Below, one piece after another: positions 1 to 7,735 of a DNA stretch of 64,000 bases. The DNA lies in contig CP016836.1 of NCBI GenBank assembly GCA_002240395.1, positions 2,542,001 to 2,606,000 on the forward strand, written 5' to 3'. Each line of letters begins with the position of its first letter. Position 1 is the first letter of the stretch. The DNA is from Xanthomonas citri pv. mangiferaeindicae (GTDB lineage Bacteria > Pseudomonadota > Gammaproteobacteria > Xanthomonadales > Xanthomonadaceae). A model generated the notes under the pieces. That model saw only the letters and a list, made by a program, of their open reading frames with translations, did not search any database and was not told the origin of the DNA. A program made the translations under genes and the position numbers.

Positions 1-1
1 C

Positions 2-607
2 GAGGCCTGGGCGCGCTTGCGCGCGCTGCAGGCCGACGGCACCGCCGATGACGAGTTCCGCCGCAGCGCCTATCTGCTGGAGGCCGAGCTGCGCCAGTCG
101 GCCGACGATCCGGCCGAGCTCGACGCCTACAACCGCGGGCTGTCGGCGATGCCCGACGACCCGGCGCTGCTCTACGCACGCGCGCTGATGTGGGAGCGCC
201 GCGACGACATTCCGCGCGCCGAGGCCGACCTGCGCCGGTTGCTGGTCGCCGAGCCGGAAAACGTCGCTGCTCTCAATGCGCTGGGTTACACGCTGGCCGA
301 TCGCACCACCCGCTATACCGAGGCGCTGGAACTGATCGACCGCGCGCGCGTGGCCGAGCCCGACAACGCCGCGATCGTCGACAGCTATGGCTGGGTGCTG
401 CACCGCCTGGGCCGCAATGCCGAGGCGCTGGTGGAGTTGCGCCGGGCCTATTCGATGATGAAGGACGCGGAAGTCGCCGCGCACATCGCCCAGGTGCTCT
501 GGGCGATGGGGCGCCGCGATGAGGCGCGCAAGTACTTCGACGAGGCGCGCGCCATCGATCCGGAGAACCGGTCGCTGCTGCGTGCGCTGGAGGTCACCGG
601 CGCATGA
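2..607 (+). CDS. TPR-repeat protein, C-terminal part (start outside window)
   Basis: The frame is open from the first complete codon at position 2, so the start lies upstream of the window and only about 201 C-terminal residues are visible. From about residue 50 onward the protein breaks into 34-residue helical repeats of the tetratricopeptide type: A..LGY.LAD, then EAL.LIDRA...PDN, then GWVLHRLGR..EAL.ELRRAY, and a last degenerate copy ending in AIDPENRS. TPR arrays are protein-binding scaffolds. No catalytic domain is visible. A TPR protein directly before lolB is a recurring xanthomonad arrangement (family knowledge). Its TGA overlaps the lolB ATG as ATGA, which suggests translational coupling with the lipoprotein-sorting gene. 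The partner and exact role cannot be assigned. Confidence 0.85.
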   Translation, partial: EAWARLRALQADGTADDEFRRSAYLLEAELRQSADDPAELDAYNRGLSAMPDDPALLYARALMWERRDDIPRAEADLRRLLVAEPENVAALNALGYTLADRTTRYTEALELIDRARVAEPDNAAIVDSYGWVLHRLGRNAEALVELRRAYSMMKDAEVAAHIAQVLWAMGRRDEARKYFDEARAIDPENRSLLRALEVTGA

Positions 608-1281
608 GGTGCTGGCGTGGGATGGTGATGTTCGCGGCGATGGTCGCGCTGTCGGCCTGCACCAGCGTTCCGGTCCGGCCGCCTGCGGAGGTCGCGCGGC
701 TCGACGCCGACGCGCGGGCGGCGGCCGACGCCCGGCTCGCCGCGCGTGAGGCGGCGGTGCGCGCCCTGTCCGAGTTCGGCTTCACCGGGCGCGTCGCGAT
801 GTCCAACGGTCGCGATGGCGGCAGCGGCCGCATCGAGTGGCAGCAGCAGGGCGCGCGCTATCGGGTCGTGCTCAGTGCGCCGGTCACGCGCCAGAGCTGG
901 CAACTGCAGGGCGGGCCGGACGGCGCGCGGATCGACGGCCTGGACGGCGGCCCGCACGAAAGCGCCGATGTCGGGCAATTGCTGTGGGAGACCACCGGGT
1001 TCGAGATTCCGGTCGCGGCGATGGCTGCCTGGGCGGCCGGCGCGCGCGCCGACGCTGCACTGTCGGGCGAGGCCGAGGTCGACTACGACGCCGCGGGACG
1101 CCTGGCGCGGCTGCGCCAGGACGGCTGGACGATCGATTATCTCGAGTGGCAACCCGAGACCGACGGCGCGCTGGCGCTGCCCACTCGCGTGAATGCCGCG
1201 CGCGGCACGGCGCGGGTGCGGCTGGTGGTCGATGCCTGGACGCTTCCCGGCGTTGCGTCCGCAGCGCCTGTCGCGCCGTGA
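604..1281 (+). CDS. lolB: Outer-membrane lipoprotein LolB
   Basis: 225 residues. The N-terminus is a short lipoprotein signal with a lipobox, LSAC, placing the lipidated cysteine at residue 19. LolB is the outer-membrane receptor that takes lipoproteins from the periplasmic carrier LolA and inserts them in the inner leaflet of the outer membrane. The mature part has the family's features: FTGRVAMSNG near residue 60, the GSGRIEWQQ strand and the LPTRVNA segment near the C-terminus. The start ATG overlaps the stop of the upstream TPR gene, and its TGA overlaps the GTG start of ispE. LolB next to IspE is the usual gammaproteobacterial order, which supports both calls. Confidence 0.93.
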   Translation: MRCWRGMVMFAAMVALSACTSVPVRPPAEVARLDADARAAADARLAAREAAVRALSEFGFTGRVAMSNGRDGGSGRIEWQQQGARYRVVLSAPVTRQSWQLQGGPDGARIDGLDGGPHESADVGQLLWETTGFEIPVAAMAAWAAGARADAALSGEAEVDYDAAGRLARLRQDGWTIDYLEWQPETDGALALPTRVNAARGTARVRLVVDAWTLPGVASAAPVAP

Positions 1282-2153
1282 CGCCGCTGGACGATGCCGG
1301 CTGGTCCGGTTGGCCGGCCCCGGCCAAGCTCAATCTGTTCCTCAGGATCACCGCCCGGCGTGCGGACGGTTACCACGCCTTGCAGACGGTGTTCCGGATG
1401 CTCGACTGGGGCGATACGGTACGCCTGCGGCTTCGTGACGACGGTCTGATCCGCCGGGTTGGCCCCTCGGTTCCCGGATTGGCGGAGGACGATGATCTTG
1501 TCGTGCGTGCGGCGCGCCTGCTTCAAAAGGCAGCCAATTGTAGACAAGGTGCCGAGATCGCCGTCGAAAAGCGGATTCCAACCGGGGCCGGGCTCGGCGG
1601 TGGGTCGTCGGATGCGGCTACTGTGCTGCGGGTACTCGACCGCCTGTGGGGCACGGATCTGGGGGAGGACCGGCTGGCCGCACTGGGCCTTTCGCTAGGG
1701 GCCGATGTGCCGGTGTTCGTCCGCGGCCGCAACGCCTGGGCCGAGGGCGTGGGCGAAACGCTCAGCCCGGTGGCGCTCGAACCGGCCTGGTATCTGCTCG
1801 CCGACCCCGGCGTGCACGTGAACACCGCTGGCCTGTTCCAGGCCCCTGAATTGACGCGAAATGCCCAGCCCGCGACAATGGTCGACTTCGTTTCAGGTGC
1901 TTCGCTCGGCAACGCGTTCGAGCCGGTCCTGCGGCGCCGCGAACCTGCCGTCGAGGTGGTGTTTGCTGCGCTCGCAGCGGTCGGCACGCCACGCCTGACC
2001 GGGACGGGCAGCGGCTGCTTCGTCGAATTCGCGACCCGCGAATCCGCCGAGGCCGCCCAGGCGCAGGTCGCATCGCGGGTCCAGACCCGTGTGGTCGCCG
2101 GCGCCGCCCGCTCGCCGCTGCTCGAGGCACTTGAAATAGGAATTCGGGATTAG
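1278..2153 (+). CDS. ispE: 4-diphosphocytidyl-2-C-methyl-D-erythritol kinase
   Basis: 291 residues. IspE phosphorylates the 2-hydroxyl of CDP-methylerythritol with ATP, the fourth step of the methylerythritol phosphate route to isoprenoids, in the cytoplasm. The GHMP-kinase ATP loop is at residues 101-114 (PTGAGLGGGSSDAA). The N-terminal PAKLNLFLRITARRADGYH substrate segment and the C-terminal TGTGSGCFVEF motif are both present. The GTG at 1278 is chosen because it overlaps the lolB stop (GTGA) and places PAKLNL at the usual distance from the N-terminus; no ATG occurs before the conserved region. The gene ends 64 bases before tRNA-Gln. Codon use looks like that of its neighbours. Confidence 0.95.
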   Translation: MTPLDDAGWSGWPAPAKLNLFLRITARRADGYHALQTVFRMLDWGDTVRLRLRDDGLIRRVGPSVPGLAEDDDLVVRAARLLQKAANCRQGAEIAVEKRIPTGAGLGGGSSDAATVLRVLDRLWGTDLGEDRLAALGLSLGADVPVFVRGRNAWAEGVGETLSPVALEPAWYLLADPGVHVNTAGLFQAPELTRNAQPATMVDFVSGASLGNAFEPVLRRREPAVEVVFAALAAVGTPRLTGTGSGCFVEFATRESAEAAQAQVASRVQTRVVAGAARSPLLEALEIGIRD

Positions 2154-2192
2154 GGTTGAAGATGCGTGGTCCGGCGCTTGCCGAATCCCCGC
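2147..2192. repeat. Short G-rich intergenic repeat (GGATTAGGG / CGAATCCCC)
   Basis: The end of ispE and the space before tRNA-Gln carry GAATTCGGGATTAGGG followed by CCGAATCCCCG, an imperfect inverted pair. The words resemble the GAATC-rich arrays at 4691-4781 and 25065-25147 and the G-rich fragment near 34487. This type of short dispersed intergenic repeat is common in xanthomonads (family knowledge). No function is implied. Confidence 0.45.
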
Positions 2193-2217
2193 TCTCAAAT
2201 CCAATGCTGTTCGCCAT

Positions 2218-2293
2218 AGGGGCGTCGCCAAGTGGTTAAGGCACCGGGTTTTGATCCCGGCATTCGCAGGTTCGAATCCTGCCGCCCCTGCCA
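2218..2293 (+). tRNA. tRNA-Gln (anticodon TTG)
   Basis: Full cloverleaf: acceptor AGGGGCG (2218-2224) pairs with CGCCCCT (2283-2289), discriminator G2290, encoded CCA 2291-2293. The anticodon stem CCGGG/CCCGG encloses the loop TTTTGAT, giving anticodon TTG. The T arm contains GTTCGAATC. It lies between ispE and prs, the same position seen in other gammaproteobacteria. Confidence 0.97.
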
Positions 2294-2359
2294 TGCCCGT
2301 GCGCGCGTGCGTGCACGGTCCTTCCATCCGCTCGGTCAGAGCGACGCGGAATCTCCGAC

Positions 2360-3319
2360 ATGAAAGAAGAACGCAATCTCCTGATCTTCTCGGGCAACGC
2401 CAATCGCCCGCTCGCCAAGTCCGTCTGCCGCGAGCTGGGTGTGCGCCAGGGGCGGGCACTGGTGTCCACGTTCTCCGACGGCGAGGTACAGGTCGAGATC
2501 GAGGAGACCGTGCGTCGCCAGGACGTGTTCGTCCTGCAGCCCACCTGCGCGCCGTCTGCCGAGAACCTGATGGAGCTCTTGGTGCTGATCGACGCGCTCA
2601 AGCGCGCATCGGTGTCGAGCGTCACTGCGGTGATCCCGTACTTCGGCTATTCGCGTCAGGACCGCCGGCTGCGCTCGAGCCGTGTGCCGATCACCGCCAA
2701 GGTCGCCGCGCGCATCATCACCGCCGCTGGCGCCGATCGCGTGCTGACGGTGGATCTGCACGCCGACCAGATCCAGGGCTTCTTCGACATCCCGGTCGAC
2801 AACGTCTATGCCTCGCCGTTGCTGCTGGCCGATATCTGGCGCGCGCACGGCACCGACAACCTGATCGTCGTGTCCCCGGACGTCGGTGGCGTGGTGCGCG
2901 CGCGCGCGATCGCCAAGCGGCTCGACGATGCGGATCTGGCGATCATCGACAAGCGCCGTCCGCGCGCGAACGTCGCCACGGTGATGAACATCATCGGCGA
3001 CGTGCAAGGCAAGACCTGCGTGCTGGTCGACGACATCGTCGATACCGCCGGCACGCTGTGCGCCGCCGCTGCCGCGCTCAAGGCCCAGGGGGCCATCAAG
3101 GTGGTTGCCTATTGCACGCACGCGGTGCTGTCGGGGGCTGCGATCGACAACATCAACAAGTCCCAACTCGACGAGATGGTCGTCACCGACACCATTCCGC
3201 TGTCGGAGGCTGCACGCAACTGCGCGCGCATCCGCCAGCTCAGCGTCGCCGAACTGCTCGCCGAGACGATCCGCCGGATCGCGTTCGGCGAGTCGGTCAG
3301 CTCGCTGTACGTCGATTGA
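2360..3319 (+). CDS. prs: Ribose-phosphate pyrophosphokinase (PRPP synthetase)
   Basis: 319 residues, the usual class I length. The enzyme transfers diphosphate from ATP to ribose 5-phosphate, making PRPP for purine, pyrimidine, histidine, tryptophan and NAD synthesis. The N-terminal ATP-binding segment (FSGNANRPLA), the flexible-loop region with YFGYSRQDRR, the metal-binding DLHADQIQGFF segment and the PRPP-binding motif DDIVDTAGTL (about residues 222-231) are all intact. The ATG at 2360 lies 66 bases after tRNA-Gln; a strong Shine-Dalgarno is not obvious. rplY follows after 86 bases, so the two may be co-transcribed. Confidence 0.97.
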   Translation: MKEERNLLIFSGNANRPLAKSVCRELGVRQGRALVSTFSDGEVQVEIEETVRRQDVFVLQPTCAPSAENLMELLVLIDALKRASVSSVTAVIPYFGYSRQDRRLRSSRVPITAKVAARIITAAGADRVLTVDLHADQIQGFFDIPVDNVYASPLLLADIWRAHGTDNLIVVSPDVGGVVRARAIAKRLDDADLAIIDKRRPRANVATVMNIIGDVQGKTCVLVDDIVDTAGTLCAAAAALKAQGAIKVVAYCTHAVLSGAAIDNINKSQLDEMVVTDTIPLSEAARNCARIRQLSVAELLAETIRRIAFGESVSSLYVD

Positions 3320-3363
3320 TCCCAACCCAACCGGCTCTTCTGGTCGCGGAAGAGTCAATCCAA

Positions 3364-3377
3364 CCGCCGCGAGGCGG
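3364..3377 (+). promoter_or_regulatory. GNRA-loop hairpin in the rplY leader
   Basis: CCGCC, GCGA, GGCGG forms a 5-bp stem with a GNRA tetraloop 28 bases before the rplY start. No T-tract follows, so it is more likely a stabilising or protein-binding RNA hairpin than a terminator. An equivalent hairpin with a GCAA loop stands before fusA at 22877-22892. Confidence 0.35.
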
Positions 3378-3405
3378 AATCATCGCAACATCAAGAGTGA
3401 ATCCA

Positions 3406-4059
3406 ATGGCCATTTCGCATGAAATCAAGGTGCAGCGCCGCGAGGACGAGGGGAAGGGTGCGAGCCGCCGCCTCCGTCACGCCGGTGAAGTGCCTGCTGT
3501 CGTCTACGGCGGCGACCTCGCACCGGTGAGCATCAAGCTCAGCCACAACGATGTCTGGCTCGCCAGCCAGCACGAGTGGTTCTATGCATCGATCCTGGAC
3601 CTGAGCCTCAACGGCGACGTCCAGAAGGTGCTGCTGCGCGATATGCAGCGTCACCCGTTCAAGCAGCAGATCCTGCACCTGGACTTCCAGCGCGTGAACG
3701 ACAACGAGGTGATCAAGACGGCGGTGCAGCTGCACTTCCTCAACGAGGACACCTCGCCGGCCGGCAAGGCGGCCGACGTGATCGTGATGCACGAGCTCAC
3801 CGAAGTCACCGTGACCTGTCTGCCCAAGGACCTGCCGTCCTCGATCGAGGTCGACCTGGCCAATCTGGCGGTCGGCGACATCATCCACCTCTCGGCGCTG
3901 AAGCTGCCCAAGGGTGTGGAGATTCCCGAACTGGCGCTCGGTCCCGACCACGACGTTGCCGTCGTCGTCGCCAAGCACGGTCGCGTCGAAGCCGAGCCTG
4001 AAGAGGGCGAGGGCGCGTCGGCCGATGTGCCGGCGACCAAGGCCGCGAAGGACGAGTAA
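3406..4059 (+). CDS. rplY: 50S ribosomal protein L25/general stress protein Ctc (bL25)
   Basis: 217 residues, the long Ctc/TL5 form rather than the 94-residue enteric L25. The N-terminal domain (about residues 1-95; EDEGKGASRRLRHAGEVPAV and the DFQRV segment) binds 5S rRNA in the central protuberance. The C-terminal beta domain (about 100-190) has the LPSSIEVDLANLAVGD motif. The tail is acidic and Ala-rich. The ATG at 3406 is chosen because the MAISHEIK start is typical of proteobacterial Ctc proteins and an AGAG lies about 10 bases upstream; longer readings would overlap prs. The rplY-pth order is conserved and puts the gene in a translation-related cluster. Confidence 0.95.
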   Translation: MAISHEIKVQRREDEGKGASRRLRHAGEVPAVVYGGDLAPVSIKLSHNDVWLASQHEWFYASILDLSLNGDVQKVLLRDMQRHPFKQQILHLDFQRVNDNEVIKTAVQLHFLNEDTSPAGKAADVIVMHELTEVTVTCLPKDLPSSIEVDLANLAVGDIIHLSALKLPKGVEIPELALGPDHDVAVVVAKHGRVEAEPEEGEGASADVPATKAAKDE

Positions 4060-4111
4060 TCCCGTCGCGGGCGTGCGCGCCTGTTGGCGCGCGCGTCCCG
4101 GCGGCATTGCG

Positions 4112-4696
4112 ATGACGACCGGTCTGCAATTGATCGTGGGGCTGGGCAATCCCGGCCCCGAGTACGCGCGGACCCGGCACAACGCCGGGTTCCGCGTCGT
4201 CGACGCGCTTGCCGCACGTGCTGGCGAGGCGTTCGCCATCGATGCCAAGCTGTTCGGCGAGACCGCGCGGGTGCGCATCGATGGGCACGACGTGCGCCTG
4301 CTCAAGCCGGCGACCTTCATGAACCTCAGTGGCAAGTCGGTGCTGGCCGCGCAGCGGTTCTGGAAGATCGACCCCGAGCGCACGCTGATCGCCCACGACG
4401 AGCTGGACCTGCCGCCTGGCGTGGCCCGGTTCAAGTTCGACGGCGGCCATGGCGGCCAGAACGGCCTGCGCGACACGATGCGGCTGTTGGGTCACGGTCG
4501 ATTCCATCGCCTGCGTATCGGTATCGGCCATCCCGGCCACCGCGACAAGGTCACGCCCTGGGTGCTGGGCCGGCCGAGCGCCGACGACGACATCCTGATC
4601 GGCCGCGCCGTGGACGACGCGATCGATGCACTGCCGCTCGCACTGGCGGGCAATTTCATGGACGCGATGACGCGGCTGCATACGGCGAAGCCGTAA
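4112..4696 (+). CDS. pth: Peptidyl-tRNA hydrolase
   Basis: 194 residues, normal for bacterial Pth. The enzyme cleaves the ester bond of peptidyl-tRNAs dropped from stalled ribosomes and so recycles tRNA; it is normally essential. Visible motifs are GLGNPGPEY (10-18), catalytic His23 in TRHNAGF, the KPATFMNLSG loop and HDELDLPPG, which holds the active-site Asp, followed by GGHGGQNGLR. The ATG at 4112 gives the family N-terminus; an upstream in-frame start would overlap the rplY coding end. Located between rplY and ychF, as in many gammaproteobacteria. Confidence 0.97.
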   Translation: MTTGLQLIVGLGNPGPEYARTRHNAGFRVVDALAARAGEAFAIDAKLFGETARVRIDGHDVRLLKPATFMNLSGKSVLAAQRFWKIDPERTLIAHDELDLPPGVARFKFDGGHGGQNGLRDTMRLLGHGRFHRLRIGIGHPGHRDKVTPWVLGRPSADDDILIGRAVDDAIDALPLALAGNFMDAMTRLHTAKP

Positions 4697-4781
4697 TTGG
4701 TGATTGGCGATTCGTTGCGGCATGCGCCGGCGTGTTCGAATCCCCAATCACGAATTACGAATCACGAATCACGGACGCGCC
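4691..4781. repeat. GAATCACG-type intergenic repeat before ychF
   Basis: The left arm (TAATTGGTGATTGGCGATTCG) and the right arm (CAATCACGAATTACGAATC, then ACGAATCACGG) form an imperfect inverted pair made of 8-9-base GAATCACG units. The right arm runs into the ychF ribosome-binding region. The same words recur at 25065-25147 before tuf2. Units are too short and irregular for CRISPR. This is a dispersed intergenic repeat of unknown origin. Confidence 0.6.
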
Positions 4782-5873
4782 ATGGGCATCAAATGCGGCA
4801 TCGTCGGCCTGCCGAACGTCGGCAAGTCGACTCTCTTCAATGCGCTGACCAAGGCGGGTATCGCTGCGGCCAACTTCCCGTTCTGCACGATCGAGCCGAA
4901 CGTCGGCATCGTGCCGGTGCCGGACCTGCGCCTGAACGCGCTGGCGACGATCGTCAAGCCGCAGAAGGTCCTGCCGACGGCGGTCGAGTTCGTCGATATC
5001 GCCGGGCTGGTTGCCGGCGCGGCCAGCGGCGAGGGCCTGGGCAATAAGTTCCTGTCGCACATCCGCGAGGTCGATGCGATCACGCATGTCGTGCGCTGCT
5101 TCGAGAACCCGGACGTCATCCACGTCAACAACAAGGTCGATCCGATTGCCGACATCGAGACGATCGATACCGAGCTGGCGCTGGCCGATCTCGATTCGGT
5201 CGAGCGCGCGCTGCAGCGCGCTGAGCGGTCGGCCAAGACCGGCGACAAGGACGCGAAGGTCCGTGCCGAGGTGCTCGGCCGCGTGCACAAGGGGCTGGCC
5301 GATGGCCGGCCGGTGCGCTCGCTCGCGCTGTCGGACGACGACCGTGCGGCGATCCGCGACCTGTTCCTGCTCACCGCCAAGCCGGTGCTCTACATCGCCA
5401 ACGTGCTCGAGGACGGCTTCGAGCACAATCCGCACCTCGACGCAGTGCGCGCGCGTGCTGCAGGCGAGGGGGCCGAGGTCGTGCCGGTGTCTGCGGCGAT
5501 CGAAGAGGAGCTGTCGCAGCTCGACGACGCCGACCGTGACGCATTCCTGGCCGATCTTGGGCTCGACGAGCCGGGTCTGAACCGGGTGATCCGCGCCGCC
5601 TATGGCTTGCTGGCGCTGCAGACCTACTTCACCGCTGGCGTCAAGGAAGTGCGCGCGTGGACGGTGAAGATCGGCGCGACTGCGCCGCAGGCCGCGGCGG
5701 TCATTCATACCGATTTCGAGAAGGGCTTCATCCGCGCCGAGGTGGTCGGCTATGACGACTTCATCCGCTACGGCGGCGAATCGGGCGCCAAGGAGGCCGG
5801 CAAGTGGCGCTTGGAAGGCAAGGAGTACATCGTCAAGGACGGCGACGTGATGCACTTCCGCTTCAACGTCTGA
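4782..5873 (+). CDS. ychF: Redox-regulated P-loop ATPase YchF (OLA1 family)
   Basis: 363 residues, the usual length. YchF is a TRAFAC-class P-loop protein of the Obg family that prefers ATP; it binds ribosomes and takes part in stress and catalase control. Visible: P-loop GLPNVGKST (9-17), G3 DIAGLV, and NVLE, the NxxE motif that replaces NKxD and explains the ATP preference. A coiled insert follows and then a C-terminal TGS domain (about 280-363) ending in KDGDVMHFRFNV. The ATG at 4782 gives the canonical MGIKCGIVGLPN start. The upstream region is a GAATCACG repeat, so the ribosome-binding site is weak. A TTCG-loop terminator follows at 5940. Confidence 0.96.
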   Translation: MGIKCGIVGLPNVGKSTLFNALTKAGIAAANFPFCTIEPNVGIVPVPDLRLNALATIVKPQKVLPTAVEFVDIAGLVAGAASGEGLGNKFLSHIREVDAITHVVRCFENPDVIHVNNKVDPIADIETIDTELALADLDSVERALQRAERSAKTGDKDAKVRAEVLGRVHKGLADGRPVRSLALSDDDRAAIRDLFLLTAKPVLYIANVLEDGFEHNPHLDAVRARAAGEGAEVVPVSAAIEEELSQLDDADRDAFLADLGLDEPGLNRVIRAAYGLLALQTYFTAGVKEVRAWTVKIGATAPQAAAVIHTDFEKGFIRAEVVGYDDFIRYGGESGAKEAGKWRLEGKEYIVKDGDVMHFRFNV

Positions 5874-5939
5874 TCGGCACCCGGTGGGCCTTGGCGGGTG
5901 CGTGGCACCATCTGAGTCCACTGGAGGTTTCGTTCCGCC

Positions 5940-5970
5940 AAAGGCGCCCTTCGGGGCGCCTTTCGTGTTT
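5940..5970 (+). terminator. Terminator after ychF
   Basis: AAAGGCGCCC, loop TTCG, GGGCGCCTTT forms a perfect 10-bp stem (5940-5963) with an extra-stable UUCG tetraloop, followed by CGTGTTT. The T-tract is interrupted, but the A/T ends of the stem fit intrinsic termination. It lies 66 bases after ychF. Confidence 0.8.
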
Positions 5971-6096
5971 CTGGCACCAGGGGCGCGACGCCGTGTGTCG
6001 GGGGGCGAGGGGGCGACGCATCGCCGGTCGAATGTGCTGCGGCCCGGTGGGGCGGAGCGCCTACACTCCAGGCTTCGTCACGTCACCGGAGTTTCC

Positions 6097-7164
6097 ATGC
6101 GCGTACTCGCCCTGTCCGCCTGCGTTCTGCTGTCGAGCGCAGCCATCGCCTCATCTCCGGCCGTCGCGTCGCGTGCGGCGGCCGATCAGGTCGCCCCCGG
6201 CCCGGTGCTGGCGATCCACGGCGGCGCCGGGGTCGTGCGCGGCAACCTCACACCCGAGGAAGAGGCCTCGGCGCGCGCGGCGCTGACGCTGGCGCTGCGC
6301 ACCGGCCACGCTCTGCTGCGCGAGGGGCGGCCGGCGCTCGATGCGGTGGTCGCAGCGGTCACGGTGCTCGAGGACGATCCGGCGTTCAATGCCGGTCGCG
6401 GTGCAGTGTTCACCCATGAGGGTCACAACGAGCTCGACGCTGCGTTGATGGACGGCGCCACGCGCGCCGCCGGTGCGGTCGCGGGCGTGCGCCGGATCCG
6501 CAACCCGATCCAGCTCGCGCGCCGGGTCATGGAGGACTCCCCGCACGTGATGCTGATCGGCGAGGGCGCCGAAGCGTTCGCCCAGTCGCAGGGCGTCGAA
6601 CTGATCGATCCGGCCTGGTTCCGGACCGAGAAGCGTTGGCAGCAGCTGCAGAAAGCCCGCGCCGAGGGCGCGGCAGCCGAGGGCGCGGCGACGGTCGTCG
6701 CCGACGACCCGCTGCGTTATTTCGGGACCGTCGGTGCGGTCGCGCTCGACACGCGTGGTGCGCTGGCCGCGGCGACCTCGACCGGTGGCATGACCGACAA
6801 GCGCTGGGGGCGTGTGGGTGATGCGCCGATCATCGGTGCCGGCACCTGGGCCGATGCGCGATGTGCGGTCTCGGGTACCGGCTGGGGCGAGTTCTACATC
6901 CGCAGCGCCGCCGCGCACGCGATCTGCAGCCGCGTCGGGCTGCTGGGCGAGGGCATCGAGGAGGCGGCGGCTGCGGTGATTGACCGGGACATCCCGGCGA
7001 TGGGCGGCAATGGCGGCGCGATCGCGCTTGATGCCGACGGCAACATCGCCATGCCGTTCAACACCGAGGGCATGTACCGGGGCTGGATCGGCGCCGATGG
7101 TGTGCCGCATGTCGCGATCGGGCGCGACGATGTCGCCCAGGAGGATGGCGCGCCGGCGCGTTGA
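6097..7164 (+). CDS. iaaA: Isoaspartyl peptidase/L-asparaginase, secreted (Ntn hydrolase)
   Basis: 355 residues. Type 2 (plant-type) asparaginase/isoaspartyl dipeptidase, an N-terminal-nucleophile hydrolase made as a precursor that self-cleaves into two subunits. It releases aspartate from isoaspartyl dipeptides and asparagine. The predicted cleavage and nucleophile is Thr211 in FGTVGAVALD. The substrate-binding GGMTDKRWGRVGDAPIIGAGTWAD and GTGWGEF segments follow. The opening IHGGAGVVRG and AFNAGRGAVF motifs are typical. The first about 25 residues form a signal peptide (hydrophobic stretch, then AVAS), so it is probably periplasmic. The ATG at 6097 is the only start giving a proper signal peptide. 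It stands alone, followed by the tRNA-tuf operon promoter. Confidence 0.92.
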   Translation: MRVLALSACVLLSSAAIASSPAVASRAAADQVAPGPVLAIHGGAGVVRGNLTPEEEASARAALTLALRTGHALLREGRPALDAVVAAVTVLEDDPAFNAGRGAVFTHEGHNELDAALMDGATRAAGAVAGVRRIRNPIQLARRVMEDSPHVMLIGEGAEAFAQSQGVELIDPAWFRTEKRWQQLQKARAEGAAAEGAATVVADDPLRYFGTVGAVALDTRGALAAATSTGGMTDKRWGRVGDAPIIGAGTWADARCAVSGTGWGEFYIRSAAAHAICSRVGLLGEGIEEAAAAVIDRDIPAMGGNGGAIALDADGNIAMPFNTEGMYRGWIGADGVPHVAIGRDDVAQEDGAPAR

Positions 7165-7240
7165 CCGGTACTATGCGCGCCCCGCCATCGCGTACTGCAA
7201 GTACCGGGGCGGGGCAGCCTGGCTCCACCGCATCGCGGCG

Positions 7241-7269
7241 TTGACAGGAAGGAAAACTGGCCCCAAAAT
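7241..7269 (+). promoter_or_regulatory. Promoter of the tRNA-Tyr/Gly/Thr-tuf1 operon
   Basis: TTGACA (7241-7246), a 17-base spacer and CAAAAT (7264-7269) make a near-consensus sigma70 promoter 35 bases before tRNA-Tyr. The sequence after the -10 (CGCGGGC) is GC-rich, a known property of stringently controlled tRNA and rRNA promoters; that control is inferred. Confidence 0.7.
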
Positions 7270-7303
7270 CGCGGGCTGTTTTCACCGGCAACGCGGAATC
7301 GCC

Positions 7304-7389
7304 GGAGGGATACCCAAGCGGCCAACGGGGGCAGACTGTAAATCTGCTGGCTTACGCCTTCGGTGGTTCGAATCCACCTCCCTCCACCA
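7304..7389 (+). tRNA. tRNA-Tyr (anticodon GTA)
   Basis: 86 bases including CCA. Acceptor GGAGGGA (7304-7310) pairs with TCCCTCC (7379-7385); discriminator A7386; encoded CCA. The anticodon stem GCAGA/TCTGC encloses CTGTAAA, anticodon GTA at 7338-7340. The long variable arm is that expected of a class II tRNA. First gene of the tRNA-tuf operon. Confidence 0.97.
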
Positions 7390-7451
7390 TTTTGCGGTCC
7401 GGTGGAACGAACAAGCAGTGCGACAGGTTGTGCGGCAGGCTGGATCCCGGT

Positions 7452-7525
<74 letters not shown>

Positions 7526-7562
7526 TTGACGGCTCCGGCCGCATCCAGAGGTTGAAATCGTT

Positions 7563-7638
7563 GCTCACGTAGCTCAGTCGGTAGAGCACCTCCTTGGTAA
7601 GGAGGAGGTCGAAGGTTCGATTCCTTTCGTGAGCACCA
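7563..7638 (+). tRNA. tRNA-Thr (anticodon GGT)
   Basis: Acceptor GCTCACG (7563-7569) pairs with CGTGAGC (7628-7634); discriminator A7635; encoded CCA. Anticodon stem CCTCC/GGAGG with loop TTGGTAA gives GGT at 7596-7598. Third tRNA of the cluster, matching the tyrU-glyT-thrT-tufB order of enterics. Confidence 0.97.
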
Positions 7639-7660
7639 CATCTATGCGGATCCTTCCGCG

Positions 7661-7690
7661 AAGAGCCCGGCCATCCATGGCCGGACTCTT
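7661..7690 (+). promoter_or_regulatory. Long hairpin between tRNA-Thr and tuf1 (CCATCCATGG type)
   Basis: AAGAG-C-CCGGCCA, loop TCCA, TGGCCGG-A-CTCTT pairs over 12 of 13 positions. No T-tract follows, so it may act as a processing signal or partial attenuator separating tRNA and tuf1 RNA (inference). Its core, GGCCATCCATGGCC, is shared with the palindromes at 43436 and 43463. Confidence 0.5.
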
Positions 7691-7735
7691 CATAAAGGCA
7701 GTCAATTCACAAACGTTCAGCGAGACAAGGCAGCC

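Noticed and set aside
2251..3405. Upstream extension of the rplY frame
   Set aside because: The frame stays open through prs by chance; prs is clearly the real gene there and MAISHEIK is the usual Ctc start.
4741..4781. Possible CRISPR-like array of GAATCACG units
   Set aside because: Units are 8-9 bases, irregular, without unique spacers and without cas genes.
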